NCBI RefSeq assembly: GCF_001418015.1
Contig: NZ_LIQG01000026.1
Span: 1,054,001 to 1,118,000 of the forward strand
Direction of reading: 5' to 3'
Length of the DNA stretch: 64,000 nt
From: Lacinutrix mariniflava
Lineage (GTDB): Bacteria > Bacteroidota > Bacteroidia > Flavobacteriales > Flavobacteriaceae
Made by a program: the position numbers and the translations under genes. The notes beneath the pieces are model-generated. The model did not search any database and was not told the DNA's origin. It saw only the letters and a program-made list of their open reading frames with translations. Of this stretch, positions 7,863-16,770 are shown piece after piece. Within the stretch, counting starts at the first letter, position 1. Each line of letters starts with the position of its first letter.

Positions 7863-8336
7863 ATGAATGTAAACATAATGATAATTGACGACAGTAAGAT
7901 AGACTTGTTTGTAAGTCAGAAGATTATAGAAAAGGTGAACTCGAACTGTAAAATTAAACCTTTTTCCAGTGCAAATGCTGCTCTCGATTTTTTAAAAAAA
8001 TTAGAAGATGAAAGTCGTCAAGCAATGTTTATTCCCGATGTTATTTTTTTAGACATAAACATGCCTGAAATGAATGGGTTCGAATTCTTGAAAGAGTTTA
8101 GTAAACTCAAGAATGTAGGTAAGAAGAATATTAAAATATATATGCTATCATCATCTACTAACTCTCAGGATATTAAAAAAGCAAAGAGTAGTAGCAATTG
8201 TGTAGGCTTTGTTAATAAGCCACTTACAACGGCTAGTCTAGATGAAATTATAGTTAGATATAGGCCGTATTTAGAAGAGTTTGATTATCAAGCAGAGGAT
8301 GTTAATTTAAAAAGAAAAGTAAAGCTAGTGGGATAG
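7863..8336 (+). CDS. Single-domain response regulator (CheY-like)
   Basis: This 157-residue protein is one receiver domain with no output domain. It has the acidic pair IIDDSK (D9, D10), the phosphoacceptor in FLDINMPEMNGFEF (D64), the Ser/Thr switch LSSSTNS (about 94-98) and the conserved lysine in VNKPL (K119). A charged tail of about 25 residues follows. Lacking a DNA-binding domain, it should act by protein contact or as a phosphorelay intermediate. It is the last gene of the 5174-8336 operon and the natural partner of the kinase. How it connects to the sigma-54 activator, which has no receiver domain, is unknown. Confidence 0.9.
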   Translation: MNVNIMIIDDSKIDLFVSQKIIEKVNSNCKIKPFSSANAALDFLKKLEDESRQAMFIPDVIFLDINMPEMNGFEFLKEFSKLKNVGKKNIKIYMLSSSTNSQDIKKAKSSSNCVGFVNKPLTTASLDEIIVRYRPYLEEFDYQAEDVNLKRKVKLVG

Positions 8337-8515
8337 ATTATAAGATTTTACATATAGATAATTAACGACGATATCCTTGATATAGACAATAGTTCACTTA
8401 ATTTGGTTGGAAAATAGCGATCCCTAAATCTAAAACAATTGTAAATTTATTGAGGATATCTTAGTTAAAAGTAAAAAACAATAGTCTAAATATCTGTAGG
8501 TATTTATTTAAAACC

Positions 8516-8547
8516 AAAAAACCCGATTCAAATGAATCGGGTTTTTT
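8516..8547 (-). terminator. Intrinsic terminator downstream of tRNA-Phe
   Basis: The stem CCCGATTC/GAATCGGG with an AAAT loop is flanked by A6 and T6, so it can work in both directions. It begins directly after the tRNA 3' end on the minus strand and may also end the plus-strand sensory operon. Confidence 0.8.
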
Positions 8548-8548
8548 C

Positions 8549-8624
8549 TGGTGGTGCCTCCAGGAATCGAACCAGGGACACAAGGATTTTCAGTCCTTTG
8601 CTCTACCAACTGAGCTAAGGCACC
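8549..8624 (-). tRNA. tRNA-Phe (anticodon GAA)
   Basis: Read on the minus strand, the 76-nt sequence has a 7-bp acceptor stem (GGTGCCT/AGGCACC), a D arm with AGCTCAGTTGGTAGAG, and an anticodon loop CTGAAAA giving GAA. The T arm has GGTTCGATTCC. The discriminator is A and the CCA tail is encoded. It is followed at once by an intrinsic terminator. Confidence 0.97.
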
Positions 8625-8802
8625 AGTAGCAATAAATTGCGAGTGCAAATATAGTTTCAATTTTCGTATCTGCAAAGGAATTATTGTAAAATTTTAATAT
8701 TTTTTTTGAAATACTAAAATAAGTAATTCAGATGTCATAATATCAATTGATTACAGAGGAAAATATAATTTCATTTTTGTAGATTTGTTTTCAAATTATT
8801 AT

Positions 8803-9530
8803 ATGAATTTAATTATTGACGTTGGTAATACCTATACCAAGCTCGCTATTTTTAAAAATAACAGGTTAATTGATAGAGCGAGTATAGAGACTAGAAATTG
8901 TATAGTCGAAATAATAAAGCTTCAAAAAAAAATAAAAGTGTTAAGTCCGCTATCGTTTCATCCGTTGGGAAATTAGATAAAGAAACCTTAGAGTTTCTTA
9001 ATATTGAGTTTAAACTTCATCTATTATCTCACAAATCTAAGTTGCCATTTAGTAATTTATACAGCACTCCTAACACTCTTGGTATAGATCGTATTGCTTT
9101 GGTTTGTGCTTCCGTAGAACAATATCCGCATAATAATGTGTTAATAATAGATGCCGGAACGTGTATTACTTTCGATTTTATCAACGCTAAAAACGAGTAT
9201 TTGGGTGGTGCAATTTCACCAGGAATTCGAATGCGTTATAAAGCAATGCATAATCAAACGGCTAATTTACCGTTATTAAATACAGAGGTTCCTAAATCTT
9301 TTATTGGAGATGCAACAGCAACTTCAATGCACTCTGGCGTAGTAAATGGTGTTTTTAACGAAATTGATGGATGTATATGTCAGTATAAAGAAGAATATCA
9401 AGATTTAACAGTAATTTTAACAGGAGGAGATGCCAAAATGTTGTCTAAACAATTAAAAAGTAGCATATTTGCGAATTCAAATTTCCTTTTAGAAGGATTG
9501 AATTTTATTTTACAATATAATCAACACTAA
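8803..9530 (+). CDS. coaX: Type III pantothenate kinase, interrupted by a frameshift in an A9 tract
   Basis: CoaX phosphorylates pantothenate, the first step of coenzyme A synthesis. The N-terminal part (from ATG 8803) carries the phosphate loop IIDVGNTYTKLA. The rest lies one frame back and carries PNTLGIDRIAL, IIDAGTCITFD, YLGGAISPG and ILTGGDA. Joined at the A9 run (8924-8932), the product would be about 242 residues, the normal length. Read straight, the first frame stops at 8976. The missing base could be a sequencing error, a real mutation, or rescue by -1 slippage: the codons CAA AAA AAA form an A-AAA-AAA slippery heptamer at 8925-8931. No other pantothenate kinase is seen in the window. 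The gene heads the envelope run that follows, with its stop overlapping the next start. Confidence 0.85.
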
Positions 9531-10846
9531 TGATAAAAAAACTTGTATTAGTTTTTATTGCATTGTTTGCAATTCAAAGTTACGCTCAGGAAACAACAGC
9601 TTCACCATATTCTTTCTATGGTATTGGAACTTTAAAATTTAAAGGTTCAGTGGAGAATGTTAGTATGGGTGGATTGAGCGTCTATAAAGATAGTATTCAT
9701 GTAAACTTTAGAAATCCTGCAACTTATGGAGGAAATAATATTGAGACTTTTAATAATGAAAGTCGTCCTGTAAAGTTTACTGTTGGAGGAAGTCACACGT
9801 CTACTACGTTGAAAACAAATGATAGTGAAGATAAAGTTAGGTCTTCTACTTTCGATTATTTAGCATTGTCAATACCAGTTGGGAAACTTGGTTTTGGTTT
9901 TGGTTTATTACCGTATACGGCAGTGGGCTATAGACTAGAGACAACTAATGGTGTGGGAGATGTAGATACTCGTTTTAGAGGAGAAGGTGGTTTAAATAAA
10001 GCTTTTTTATCTTTTGGTTATCAATTAACAGATGCTTTAAGTGTTGGTGTTGATGCTAATTATAACTTCGGAAACATTCAAAATAATACTATTCAGTTTA
10101 GTTATAATGACGAAGGTGAATTATTACAAACACAGTCTCGCGAAATTAACAGGTCAGATTTAAGCGGACTTAATGTTAACTTCGGGTTGCATTATCAAAA
10201 AATGATTACAGATAAGTTAGAATTACAATCTGCTTTTACATTCTCACCATCAAGTGATATTAGTTCTACTAACGAACGCTCTTTTTCTAATATAACAATA
10301 AACGGTATTACTGGAGAAGAATTTGCAATAAAAACTATCGAGGCAGATTTAGCTGCTAGCGGTTTAGATGAGACAAGTTTAAAATTACCTTCTAGATTAT
10401 CTATTGGAGCAGGAATAGGAGCACCTAGAAAGTGGTTTACAGGAATTGAATATACAACACAAAATACTAGTGAATTTTCTAATGCACTATATGCAAATAC
10501 AGAAACTACTTTTGTAGATGCTTCTACTTTATCTTTAGGTGGATTTTATATTCCAAAGTATAATTCGTTTTCAAGCTACTGGCAACGTGTTGTTTATAGA
10601 GCAGGTTTGCGCTTTGAAAACACAGGTTTGCAGGTGCAAAGCGAAACGATTAAAGAGTTTGGCATATCTTTTGGAGTAGGTCTACCAGTTGGAACAACAA
10701 AAAACCCATTCTCGAATGCCAATTTAGGTATTGAAATAGGAAAACGCGGTACAACAGACGCAGACTTAATTCAAGAGAATTTTCTAAAGTTTAATTTAAG
10801 TTTGTCGTTAAACGATAGATGGTTCCAAAAAAGAAAATTTAACTAA
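9530..10846 (+). CDS. Outer-membrane beta-barrel protein
   Basis: This 438-residue protein has a signal peptide ending near SYAQ (residue 20) and then alternating hydrophobic/polar strands typical of a porin-like barrel. Markers are SPYSFYGIGTLKF, the MGGLSV block and a C-terminal KFNLSLSLNDRWFQ strand. The start overlaps the coaX stop by one base, so the two are probably co-transcribed. The family resembles the flavobacterial proteins annotated only as putative outer-membrane proteins near coaX and lptC. Substrate and function are unknown. Confidence 0.85.
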   Translation: MIKKLVLVFIALFAIQSYAQETTASPYSFYGIGTLKFKGSVENVSMGGLSVYKDSIHVNFRNPATYGGNNIETFNNESRPVKFTVGGSHTSTTLKTNDSEDKVRSSTFDYLALSIPVGKLGFGFGLLPYTAVGYRLETTNGVGDVDTRFRGEGGLNKAFLSFGYQLTDALSVGVDANYNFGNIQNNTIQFSYNDEGELLQTQSREINRSDLSGLNVNFGLHYQKMITDKLELQSAFTFSPSSDISSTNERSFSNITINGITGEEFAIKTIEADLAASGLDETSLKLPSRLSIGAGIGAPRKWFTGIEYTTQNTSEFSNALYANTETTFVDASTLSLGGFYIPKYNSFSSYWQRVVYRAGLRFENTGLQVQSETIKEFGISFGVGLPVGTTKNPFSNANLGIEIGKRGTTDADLIQENFLKFNLSLSLNDRWFQKRKFN

Positions 10847-10865
10847 TAATAAAAACACGAAGACT

Positions 10866-12197
10866 ATGAAAACGAATATTACATTAATAATTGCCATCCT
10901 GTTTTTAGGGCTCAATTCAAATTTTGCTCAAACCAGTAACGAGGATTGTACAGTAAACTTATCTTTATTTGTTGAAGCTGTTAAAGCAGATAAATTTGCA
11001 GAAGCTTTACCTTACTACCGTATCGCTATAAAAGACTGTCCAAAGTTTAACCAATCTGCAATTTATAAGTATGGAGAGGATATGTTTGAAGGTTTATATG
11101 ATGCTTCAACTACAGATGCTAAAAAAGTAGAATACATAAATGAGTTAACTACATTATGGGATTCTAGAATAGAAAATTACGCAAGTAAGTCTCCATTAGG
11201 AAAATATGGAGCTAAAAAGACTGAACTTAAATATGATAATAGAGAGTTATTAGGTTTAAGCGATGAGCAAATTTATACTGAGTATGATGCTATTTACAAA
11301 TCAGACTTAAAAAACTTCAATAACGCAAAAGATCTATATGTTTACTTTAAAATGATGGTAAGTTTATATGATAAAGGTCAAAAAACACCTCAGGAGCTTT
11401 TTAATAAGTATGATGACGTAGTAGATAAAATTGATACGGAAGTTGAAGCGAATTCGGTAAAGCTAAACGAACTAATAGCAAAAGGAGAAAGCTTATCTAG
11501 TAAACAAGAAACACATAAAAGAATATACACGCAAAGAGTAGACGCTTTTGAAAAAATTTCTGGAAGTTTAGAGCAGCTATTAGGAGACAGAGCAAATTGC
11601 GAAGTTTTAATTCCGATATACCAGAAAGATTACGAAGCAAATAAAAATGATGGACAATGGTTGCAAAGAGCAATGAATAAGCTTTATGCTAAAGGTTGTA
11701 AAACAGACCCAATGTTTGTTAAAATTGTAAAGCAAAAGTATTCTTTAGCTCCAAATGCAGATGTTGCACGTTACCTATATGGAATAACAGGAGAGCAAAA
11801 GTATTTAGACGAAATATTTAGATTAGAAACAGATCCATTAAAATTAGCTAAGCTTAACTATAATTTAGCTTTAGAGTTTAAAGGTAAAGGAAGTTACGGT
11901 CAAGCAAGAACTTATTTTTATAAAGCAGCTCAATTAAACCCAGCAGATACAAAGCCTTATTTACAAGTTGCGGCTATGTATCAAGCAAGTGTGAAAAGTT
12001 GTGGGAATGATAACTTCGAAAAAAGAGCAATCTACTGGTTAGCTGCAAGCGAAGCTGGAAAAGCAAGTAGTTCTACTGCTGCAAAGTATAAAGCATTAGC
12101 ACCTACTAAAACCGAGATATTTTCATCTGGTAAGTCTGGACAGACAATTAAAATTGGATGTTGGATTGGAAGAAGTATTACAGTGCCTACTATTTAA
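10866..12197 (+). CDS. Exported tetratricopeptide-repeat protein
   Basis: This 443-residue protein has a signal peptide ending near NFAQ (about residue 22). Helical repeats of TPR type follow, clearest at SLFVEAVKADKFAEALPYYR (about 30-50) and at LEFKGKGSYGQARTYFYKAA (about 335-355). It ends in IKIGCWIGRSITVPTI. TPR domains mediate protein contacts, so a scaffold role in the periplasm is plausible. It lies 20 nt after the outer-membrane protein gene, and its stop overlaps the lptC start (TAATG). The shared operon suggests a link to outer-membrane or LPS assembly; that is inference. Confidence 0.85.
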   Translation: MKTNITLIIAILFLGLNSNFAQTSNEDCTVNLSLFVEAVKADKFAEALPYYRIAIKDCPKFNQSAIYKYGEDMFEGLYDASTTDAKKVEYINELTTLWDSRIENYASKSPLGKYGAKKTELKYDNRELLGLSDEQIYTEYDAIYKSDLKNFNNAKDLYVYFKMMVSLYDKGQKTPQELFNKYDDVVDKIDTEVEANSVKLNELIAKGESLSSKQETHKRIYTQRVDAFEKISGSLEQLLGDRANCEVLIPIYQKDYEANKNDGQWLQRAMNKLYAKGCKTDPMFVKIVKQKYSLAPNADVARYLYGITGEQKYLDEIFRLETDPLKLAKLNYNLALEFKGKGSYGQARTYFYKAAQLNPADTKPYLQVAAMYQASVKSCGNDNFEKRAIYWLAASEAGKASSSTAAKYKALAPTKTEIFSSGKSGQTIKIGCWIGRSITVPTI

Positions 12198-12751
12198 TGA
12201 AAATAGATAAAATACATATTTTAAAAAACGGAGTCATAGCATTAGCTATGACTTTGTTTTTTTCATGTACAAATAACTTTCAAGAGGTAAATAAAATTGG
12301 TATTAGTGAAAACGAACCACAAGGAGTTGGTGTAAATATTAATGTTATTCGTACAGACTCTGGTCGTGTAGCCGCTAATTTAATTAGCCCAAAGTTATTA
12401 GATTATGAAAACAGAAAATTTGGTTATTCAGAATTTCCTGAGGGCGTAACATTACATATTTTTAATGATTTAAAACAACGTACAACTATAGTATCAGATT
12501 ACGCAATAATTTATAGCGAAACCGATGTTATAGACCTGCAAGGTAATGTTGTAGTTTCTACACATGAAGGAGACAGTTTGTATGCAGAGCAATTATTTTT
12601 TGATCAAAAAAAAGAATGGCTATTTACTAATTTGCCAGTAAGATATAAGTCTAAAGACTACCTCACCAAAGGGAAAGGTTTCGATTCTGATCGTGATTTT
12701 ACAAAAGCCGAAGTTATAGAAATAAGTGGTCTTTTTGCTGTTAGTGAATAA
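12197..12751 (+). CDS. lptC: LPS export periplasmic protein LptC-like, lipoprotein
   Basis: LptC takes lipopolysaccharide from the inner-membrane ABC complex and passes it across the periplasm. The 184-residue product has an N-terminal hydrophobic segment ending in FFSC (lipobox-like Cys at about 24). A beta-rich domain follows with VSDYAIIYSETDVIDLQGNV and GDSLYAEQLFFDQKKEWLFT, the OstA/LptC-type jellyroll pattern. The start at 12197 is chosen because it overlaps the previous stop as TAATG and begins with the signal sequence. An upstream in-frame extension to 12158 lies inside the TPR gene and is unlikely. Confidence 0.8.
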   Translation: MKIDKIHILKNGVIALAMTLFFSCTNNFQEVNKIGISENEPQGVGVNINVIRTDSGRVAANLISPKLLDYENRKFGYSEFPEGVTLHIFNDLKQRTTIVSDYAIIYSETDVIDLQGNVVVSTHEGDSLYAEQLFFDQKKEWLFTNLPVRYKSKDYLTKGKGFDSDRDFTKAEVIEISGLFAVSE

Positions 12752-12875
12752 TACAAGACTGTATTAATTACAGCACACTTTAAAATTTTACATATCTTTA
12801 CTATAATAAATTAACTATATTTATAAACAACTGTGTTAATGCGCGTGTTGCTTATTAAAAGCATTTATATAAACA

Positions 12876-13070
12876 ATGAAATACTTAAAGTTCTCACAGT
12901 ACATCTATATTATTGCAGGTGTATTTTTTTTATACGATTGCATAATGACTTGGAATGAAGATAGAAATCAAGCTTATTTGTCTTTATTCTTATTCGCGCT
13001 AGCTCTATTTATGTTTTTCTTTAGAAGACGTTTTCATAAAAAATATGAAGACAGAAATAATAAACAGTAA
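12876..13070 (+). CDS. Small two-helix membrane protein
   Basis: This 64-residue protein has two hydrophobic stretches, YIYIIAGVFFLYDCI and LSLFLFALALFMFFF, separated by a short NEDRNQ turn. A basic tail (RRRFHKKYEDRN) should face the cytoplasm. It ends exactly one base before the CBS/CorC gene, so the two are very likely co-translated. Function is unknown. A similar small protein in this position is usual in flavobacterial lptC-corC neighbourhoods as I remember them. Confidence 0.7.
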   Translation: MKYLKFSQYIYIIAGVFFLYDCIMTWNEDRNQAYLSLFLFALALFMFFFRRRFHKKYEDRNNKQ

Positions 13071-14363
13071 ATGACCACAACTGTAATTATCGTAATTATT
13101 ATCGTGTCGTTATTATTATCGGCATTTTTCTCTGGAATGGAGATTGCTTATGTTTCTGCCAATAAAATTCATATTGAAATAGAAAAAAAGCAAGACGATT
13201 TTTTAGCAAAAATTCTTTCAAGGCTTACAGCAAAACCATCTAAATTTATAGCAACAATGCTTATTGGAAACAATATAGCGCTGGTTATTTATGGTTTCTT
13301 TATGGGCGACCTATTAGTAAAATGGTTTGCTTCTTTAGTTGGTAGTTATCCTTTTTTAAAATACATGCTTACAGATTTAAGTTTGTTTTCTCAAACTATA
13401 ATTTCAACGTTAGTTATCTTATTTACAGCAGAATTTCTTCCAAAGGTGTTTTTTCAGATTTATAGTAATACACTTATTAAAGTTTTAGCTTTTCCTGCAT
13501 ATGTATTCTATTTGCTATTCACTTTTATCTCAGATTTTGTACTTTGGATTTCAGATTTCGTCCTTAAAAAATTCTTTAAAACTGAAGGAGATCAAGTGCA
13601 ATTGGCATTCACCAAATTAGAACTAGGTAATTATATTAGTGAGCAAATGGAATCTGTAGATGCCCATGATGATGTAGATTCCGAAATTCAAATTTTTCAA
13701 AACGCCCTAGAATTTGCCGAGGTTAAAGCTCGAGAAGTTATGATTCCGCGAACAGAAATGGTAGCCTTAGAGATTAACGATACTGTGGCTAATTTAAGTA
13801 CTTTGTTTATTGAAACGGGTATGTCTAAAATATTAATCTATAAAGAAACTATAGACGATGTAGTGGGTTATGCACATGCTTTCGAGTTGTTTAAAAACCC
13901 AAAAACTATTAAAGCAATGATTATGCCTGTGGAGTTTGTTCCAGAAACTATGCTGGCCAACGATATACTTAATGCGCTTATAAAGAAACGTAAGAGTATT
14001 GCTGTGGTTTTAGATGAATATGGTGGAACTTCTGGAATAATGACTGTAGAAGATATTGTAGAAGAACTTTTGGGAGAGATTGAAGATGAGCATGATACTG
14101 TTGTATTAAAAGAAGAGAAAATAGACGATTTTAATTATATTTTTTCTGCTCGATTGGAAGTTGATTATTTAAATGAAACTCATAAATTAAACCTTCCTGA
14201 AGGAGAGAATTACGAAACACTTGGAGGTTTAATTGTCGATCACACAGAGAAAATACCACAACAAAACGATATTGTGACTACAGATAATTTTCAGTTTAGA
14301 ATTTTGGAAGTGTCAAATACAAAAATTGACTTGGTATCATTAAAAGTTAAAGTTGACGATTAG
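13071..14363 (+). CDS. CNNM/CorC-type membrane protein (DUF21-CBS-CorC_HlyC)
   Basis: The 430-residue protein has the hemolysin/CorC layout. A DUF21 membrane domain covers about residues 1-190 and has FFSGMEIAYVSAN near the start. Two CBS domains cover about 210-330, including VMIPRTEMVAL and SIAVVLDEYGGTSGIMTVEDIVEELLGEI-type motifs. A CorC_HlyC C-terminal domain covers about 345-425. Such proteins are linked to Mg2+/Co2+ efflux or ion homeostasis. In gliding Bacteroidota one member is GldE; whether this is GldE cannot be decided here. It directly abuts the small membrane protein gene. Confidence 0.88.
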   Translation: MTTTVIIVIIIVSLLLSAFFSGMEIAYVSANKIHIEIEKKQDDFLAKILSRLTAKPSKFIATMLIGNNIALVIYGFFMGDLLVKWFASLVGSYPFLKYMLTDLSLFSQTIISTLVILFTAEFLPKVFFQIYSNTLIKVLAFPAYVFYLLFTFISDFVLWISDFVLKKFFKTEGDQVQLAFTKLELGNYISEQMESVDAHDDVDSEIQIFQNALEFAEVKAREVMIPRTEMVALEINDTVANLSTLFIETGMSKILIYKETIDDVVGYAHAFELFKNPKTIKAMIMPVEFVPETMLANDILNALIKKRKSIAVVLDEYGGTSGIMTVEDIVEELLGEIEDEHDTVVLKEEKIDDFNYIFSARLEVDYLNETHKLNLPEGENYETLGGLIVDHTEKIPQQNDIVTTDNFQFRILEVSNTKIDLVSLKVKVDD

Positions 14364-14398
14364 CCTTTCAAAGCGAGCATTTATCACATATTTTTGAT

Positions 14399-14417
14399 AA
14401 AAAGGACCTTCCTTTTT
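14399..14417 (+). terminator. Short intrinsic terminator after the CorC gene
   Basis: AAAAAGGA and TCCTTTTT form an 8-bp stem with a 3-nt CCT loop, ending in five T. It separates the coaX-to-corC run from the PpiD-like gene. Confidence 0.55.
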
Positions 14418-14521
14418 AAAATTCTAAAATTATTGCCAATTTCTGCTTTTATTATTAAATAGAAAATGGTATTTTCGCCCACTATATTTTAACAATAACA
14501 GAATACAATCTATTTCAACAG

Positions 14522-16666
14522 ATGGCAATTTTAAATAAGATAAGACAGAAAACAGTTGTACTAATTTTAGTAATCGCATTAGCGCTATTCGCGTTTATAC
14601 TATCGAGCCTTTTTGATAATAAAGATGCATTATTTAATAAATCTCCGGATGTAGTTGCAACTATTAACGGAAAAGATATTTCTCGTCAGGCATTTATGTC
14701 GCAAGTAGAGGCACGTAACAATCCAAATGCTACGCAATCTCAAATCATGAATCAAGTTTTTGATGCAGAAGTAAGAAAATCTGTAATGGAATCTCAATTC
14801 AACGAGTTAGGTTTAACTGTTGGTAGAGAGCAAATGCGTGATTTATTAAAATCAACGTATGCTAATAGTCCTCAATTTTTAAATGCTGATGGTATTTTTG
14901 ATGAGTCTTTATTAAACCAATACATCTTAGATTTAAAGAATTCTCCAAATAGAGATTTCTACAACAGATGGATACAAGGAGAAGAAAGTATTGCTTCTGG
15001 TGCTTTACAACAAAATTATATAAACATGATTAAAGCGGCATCTAATGCTACTTTAGCAGAAGGAGAGTTAGAGCACAAATTGCAAAGTGATTTAGTAGAT
15101 ATTAAATACGTATCTGTTCCTTATACATCTATTGCAGATAGTACAATATCAGTTTCTAAATCTGAAATTAATGCTTATATCAATAAAAACAAGAATAAGT
15201 ATAATGCAGAAGCATCAAGAAATATACAATATGTAAAATTTGAGAACGCACCTTCTTTAGAAGATGAAACTACTATTGAAAATGAATTGATTTCATTTAT
15301 AAAAGGTGGAGATGTTTATAACGAAACAACAAAGCAAACAGAAAACACTCCTGGGTTTTTAGCAATGAATGAAGCTGAAGCTATTACATTGGTAAATGCC
15401 GAAACTGATGGAGCTGTTAAATTTGAAGATAAATTTATTTATGCATCTGCTTTTCCAGTTGGTGTAAAAGACAGTATCGCAAAATTAAGCACTGGTTCGG
15501 TTTATGGTCCTTATAGAGATGGATCAACTTTTAAAATCACTAAGCTTTTAGATAGAAAAGTGTTAGCAGATTCTATTCAGTCTAGCCATATTCTTATTCC
15601 TTTTGTAGGTTCTCAAGCCGCAACTGCAGAAACAACTAAAACTAAAGAACAAGCAAAAGTGTCGGCAGATAGTATTTTTGCATTAGTTAAAAATAATAAA
15701 ACAAAATATGCAGAAGTAGCAAACGAAATTAATACAGATGGTTCTAAAGGTAAAGATGGAAGTATAGGCTGGTTCCGTTTAACAAATTATAATCCAGCAG
15801 GATTCGATCCTGATTTCGCAGAGTTCTTGTTTTTTAATAAAGCAAGAAGTATAGATGTTGTTGAAACTAAGTTTGGATACCATATTATTAGAATAGACGA
15901 TAAGAAAAATGAAGATACAGCATACAAGGTAGCTACTATAGAAAGAATTATTGAGCCTTCTGTAGATACAGAAAATGCAGTATTTAGAACAGCTACTAAT
16001 TTTGAAGTGTCTTTAGGTAATCAAGATTTCCAAGAAGCTGCAAAAGCAAGTAACTTACAAGTTAACCCTGTAAGTACTATCAAGGAGTTAGATGAAAATA
16101 TTCCTGGAGTTGGACCATTAAGGACTTTAGTACGTTGGACATTTGAAGATAATGCTGAAGTTGGAGATACAAAACGTTTTGAAACAACAAACGGTTATAT
16201 AGTAGCTCAAATTACAGGTAAAAATGAAGCTGGATTAATGAATACTGAAGATGCATCGGTAACAGCTTTACCAGAAATTAGAAAAGAAAAGAAAGCTAAA
16301 TTAATAAAGGATAGAATTAGTGCTAATTCAGTTGCAGATGTTGCAACAGCAGAAAAGCAACCAGTAAGAACAGCAGTAGCCATTAATATGAAGAACCCAA
16401 CAATTGCAGGAGCAGGACTTGAGCCAGCTGTAGTTGGAACTGCTTTTGGTCTTGAAGAAGGTAAGTCTTCTAAATTAATTATAGGATCTAAAGGTGTTTA
16501 TATGATAGAGGTTACTAAAAAGACTCCAGCAGTTAAATTAGAGAACTATCAATCTTCAGCTAACCAAGTGGCTACAGAGAAGTCAACTGCAATTAATACT
16601 AGATTATATAATGCTTTAAAAGAAGCATCAGAAATTGAAGATTATAGAGCTAAAACAGTTCAATAG
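14522..16666 (+). CDS. PpiD-like membrane-anchored peptidyl-prolyl isomerase/chaperone
   Basis: This is a periplasmic folding factor of 714 residues anchored by one N-terminal transmembrane helix (VVLILVIALALFAFILSSLF, about 11-30). A SurA_N-like chaperone region follows (about 35-180; VVATINGKDISRQAF). A parvulin PPIC domain occupies about 350-450 (IQSSHILIPF, GSIGWFRLTNYNPAGFDPDF, ETKFGYHIIRIDD). A long C-terminal chaperone part includes a second degenerate parvulin-like stretch. It follows a terminator, and a strong terminator lies 25 nt behind it, so it is probably a single transcription unit. Its place after lptC and the outer-membrane protein fits outer-membrane protein maturation. Confidence 0.9.
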   Translation: MAILNKIRQKTVVLILVIALALFAFILSSLFDNKDALFNKSPDVVATINGKDISRQAFMSQVEARNNPNATQSQIMNQVFDAEVRKSVMESQFNELGLTVGREQMRDLLKSTYANSPQFLNADGIFDESLLNQYILDLKNSPNRDFYNRWIQGEESIASGALQQNYINMIKAASNATLAEGELEHKLQSDLVDIKYVSVPYTSIADSTISVSKSEINAYINKNKNKYNAEASRNIQYVKFENAPSLEDETTIENELISFIKGGDVYNETTKQTENTPGFLAMNEAEAITLVNAETDGAVKFEDKFIYASAFPVGVKDSIAKLSTGSVYGPYRDGSTFKITKLLDRKVLADSIQSSHILIPFVGSQAATAETTKTKEQAKVSADSIFALVKNNKTKYAEVANEINTDGSKGKDGSIGWFRLTNYNPAGFDPDFAEFLFFNKARSIDVVETKFGYHIIRIDDKKNEDTAYKVATIERIIEPSVDTENAVFRTATNFEVSLGNQDFQEAAKASNLQVNPVSTIKELDENIPGVGPLRTLVRWTFEDNAEVGDTKRFETTNGYIVAQITGKNEAGLMNTEDASVTALPEIRKEKKAKLIKDRISANSVADVATAEKQPVRTAVAINMKNPTIAGAGLEPAVVGTAFGLEEGKSSKLIIGSKGVYMIEVTKKTPAVKLENYQSSANQVATEKSTAINTRLYNALKEASEIEDYRAKTVQ

Positions 16667-16690
16667 AAATAAAATTTAGTTATAAAATTT

Positions 16691-16720
16691 AAAAGCCTCG
16701 CATTGCGAGGCTTTTTTTTT
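16691..16720 (+). terminator. Intrinsic terminator of the PpiD-like gene
   Basis: AAAAGCCTCG and CGAGGCTTTT pair perfectly over 10 bp around CATTG, followed by further T. It lies between convergent genes. Confidence 0.9.
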
Positions 16721-16770
16721 GTTCTTATTTTTAATTGATTATGCTAATAATTGTAGAGACTTCTTAGATT

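Noticed and set aside
8369-8460. GATATCCT/AGGATATC inverted repeat with a 75-nt loop downstream of the response regulator
   Set aside because: An 8-bp A+T-rich pair this far apart is easily due to chance, and no structured element between them was recognised.
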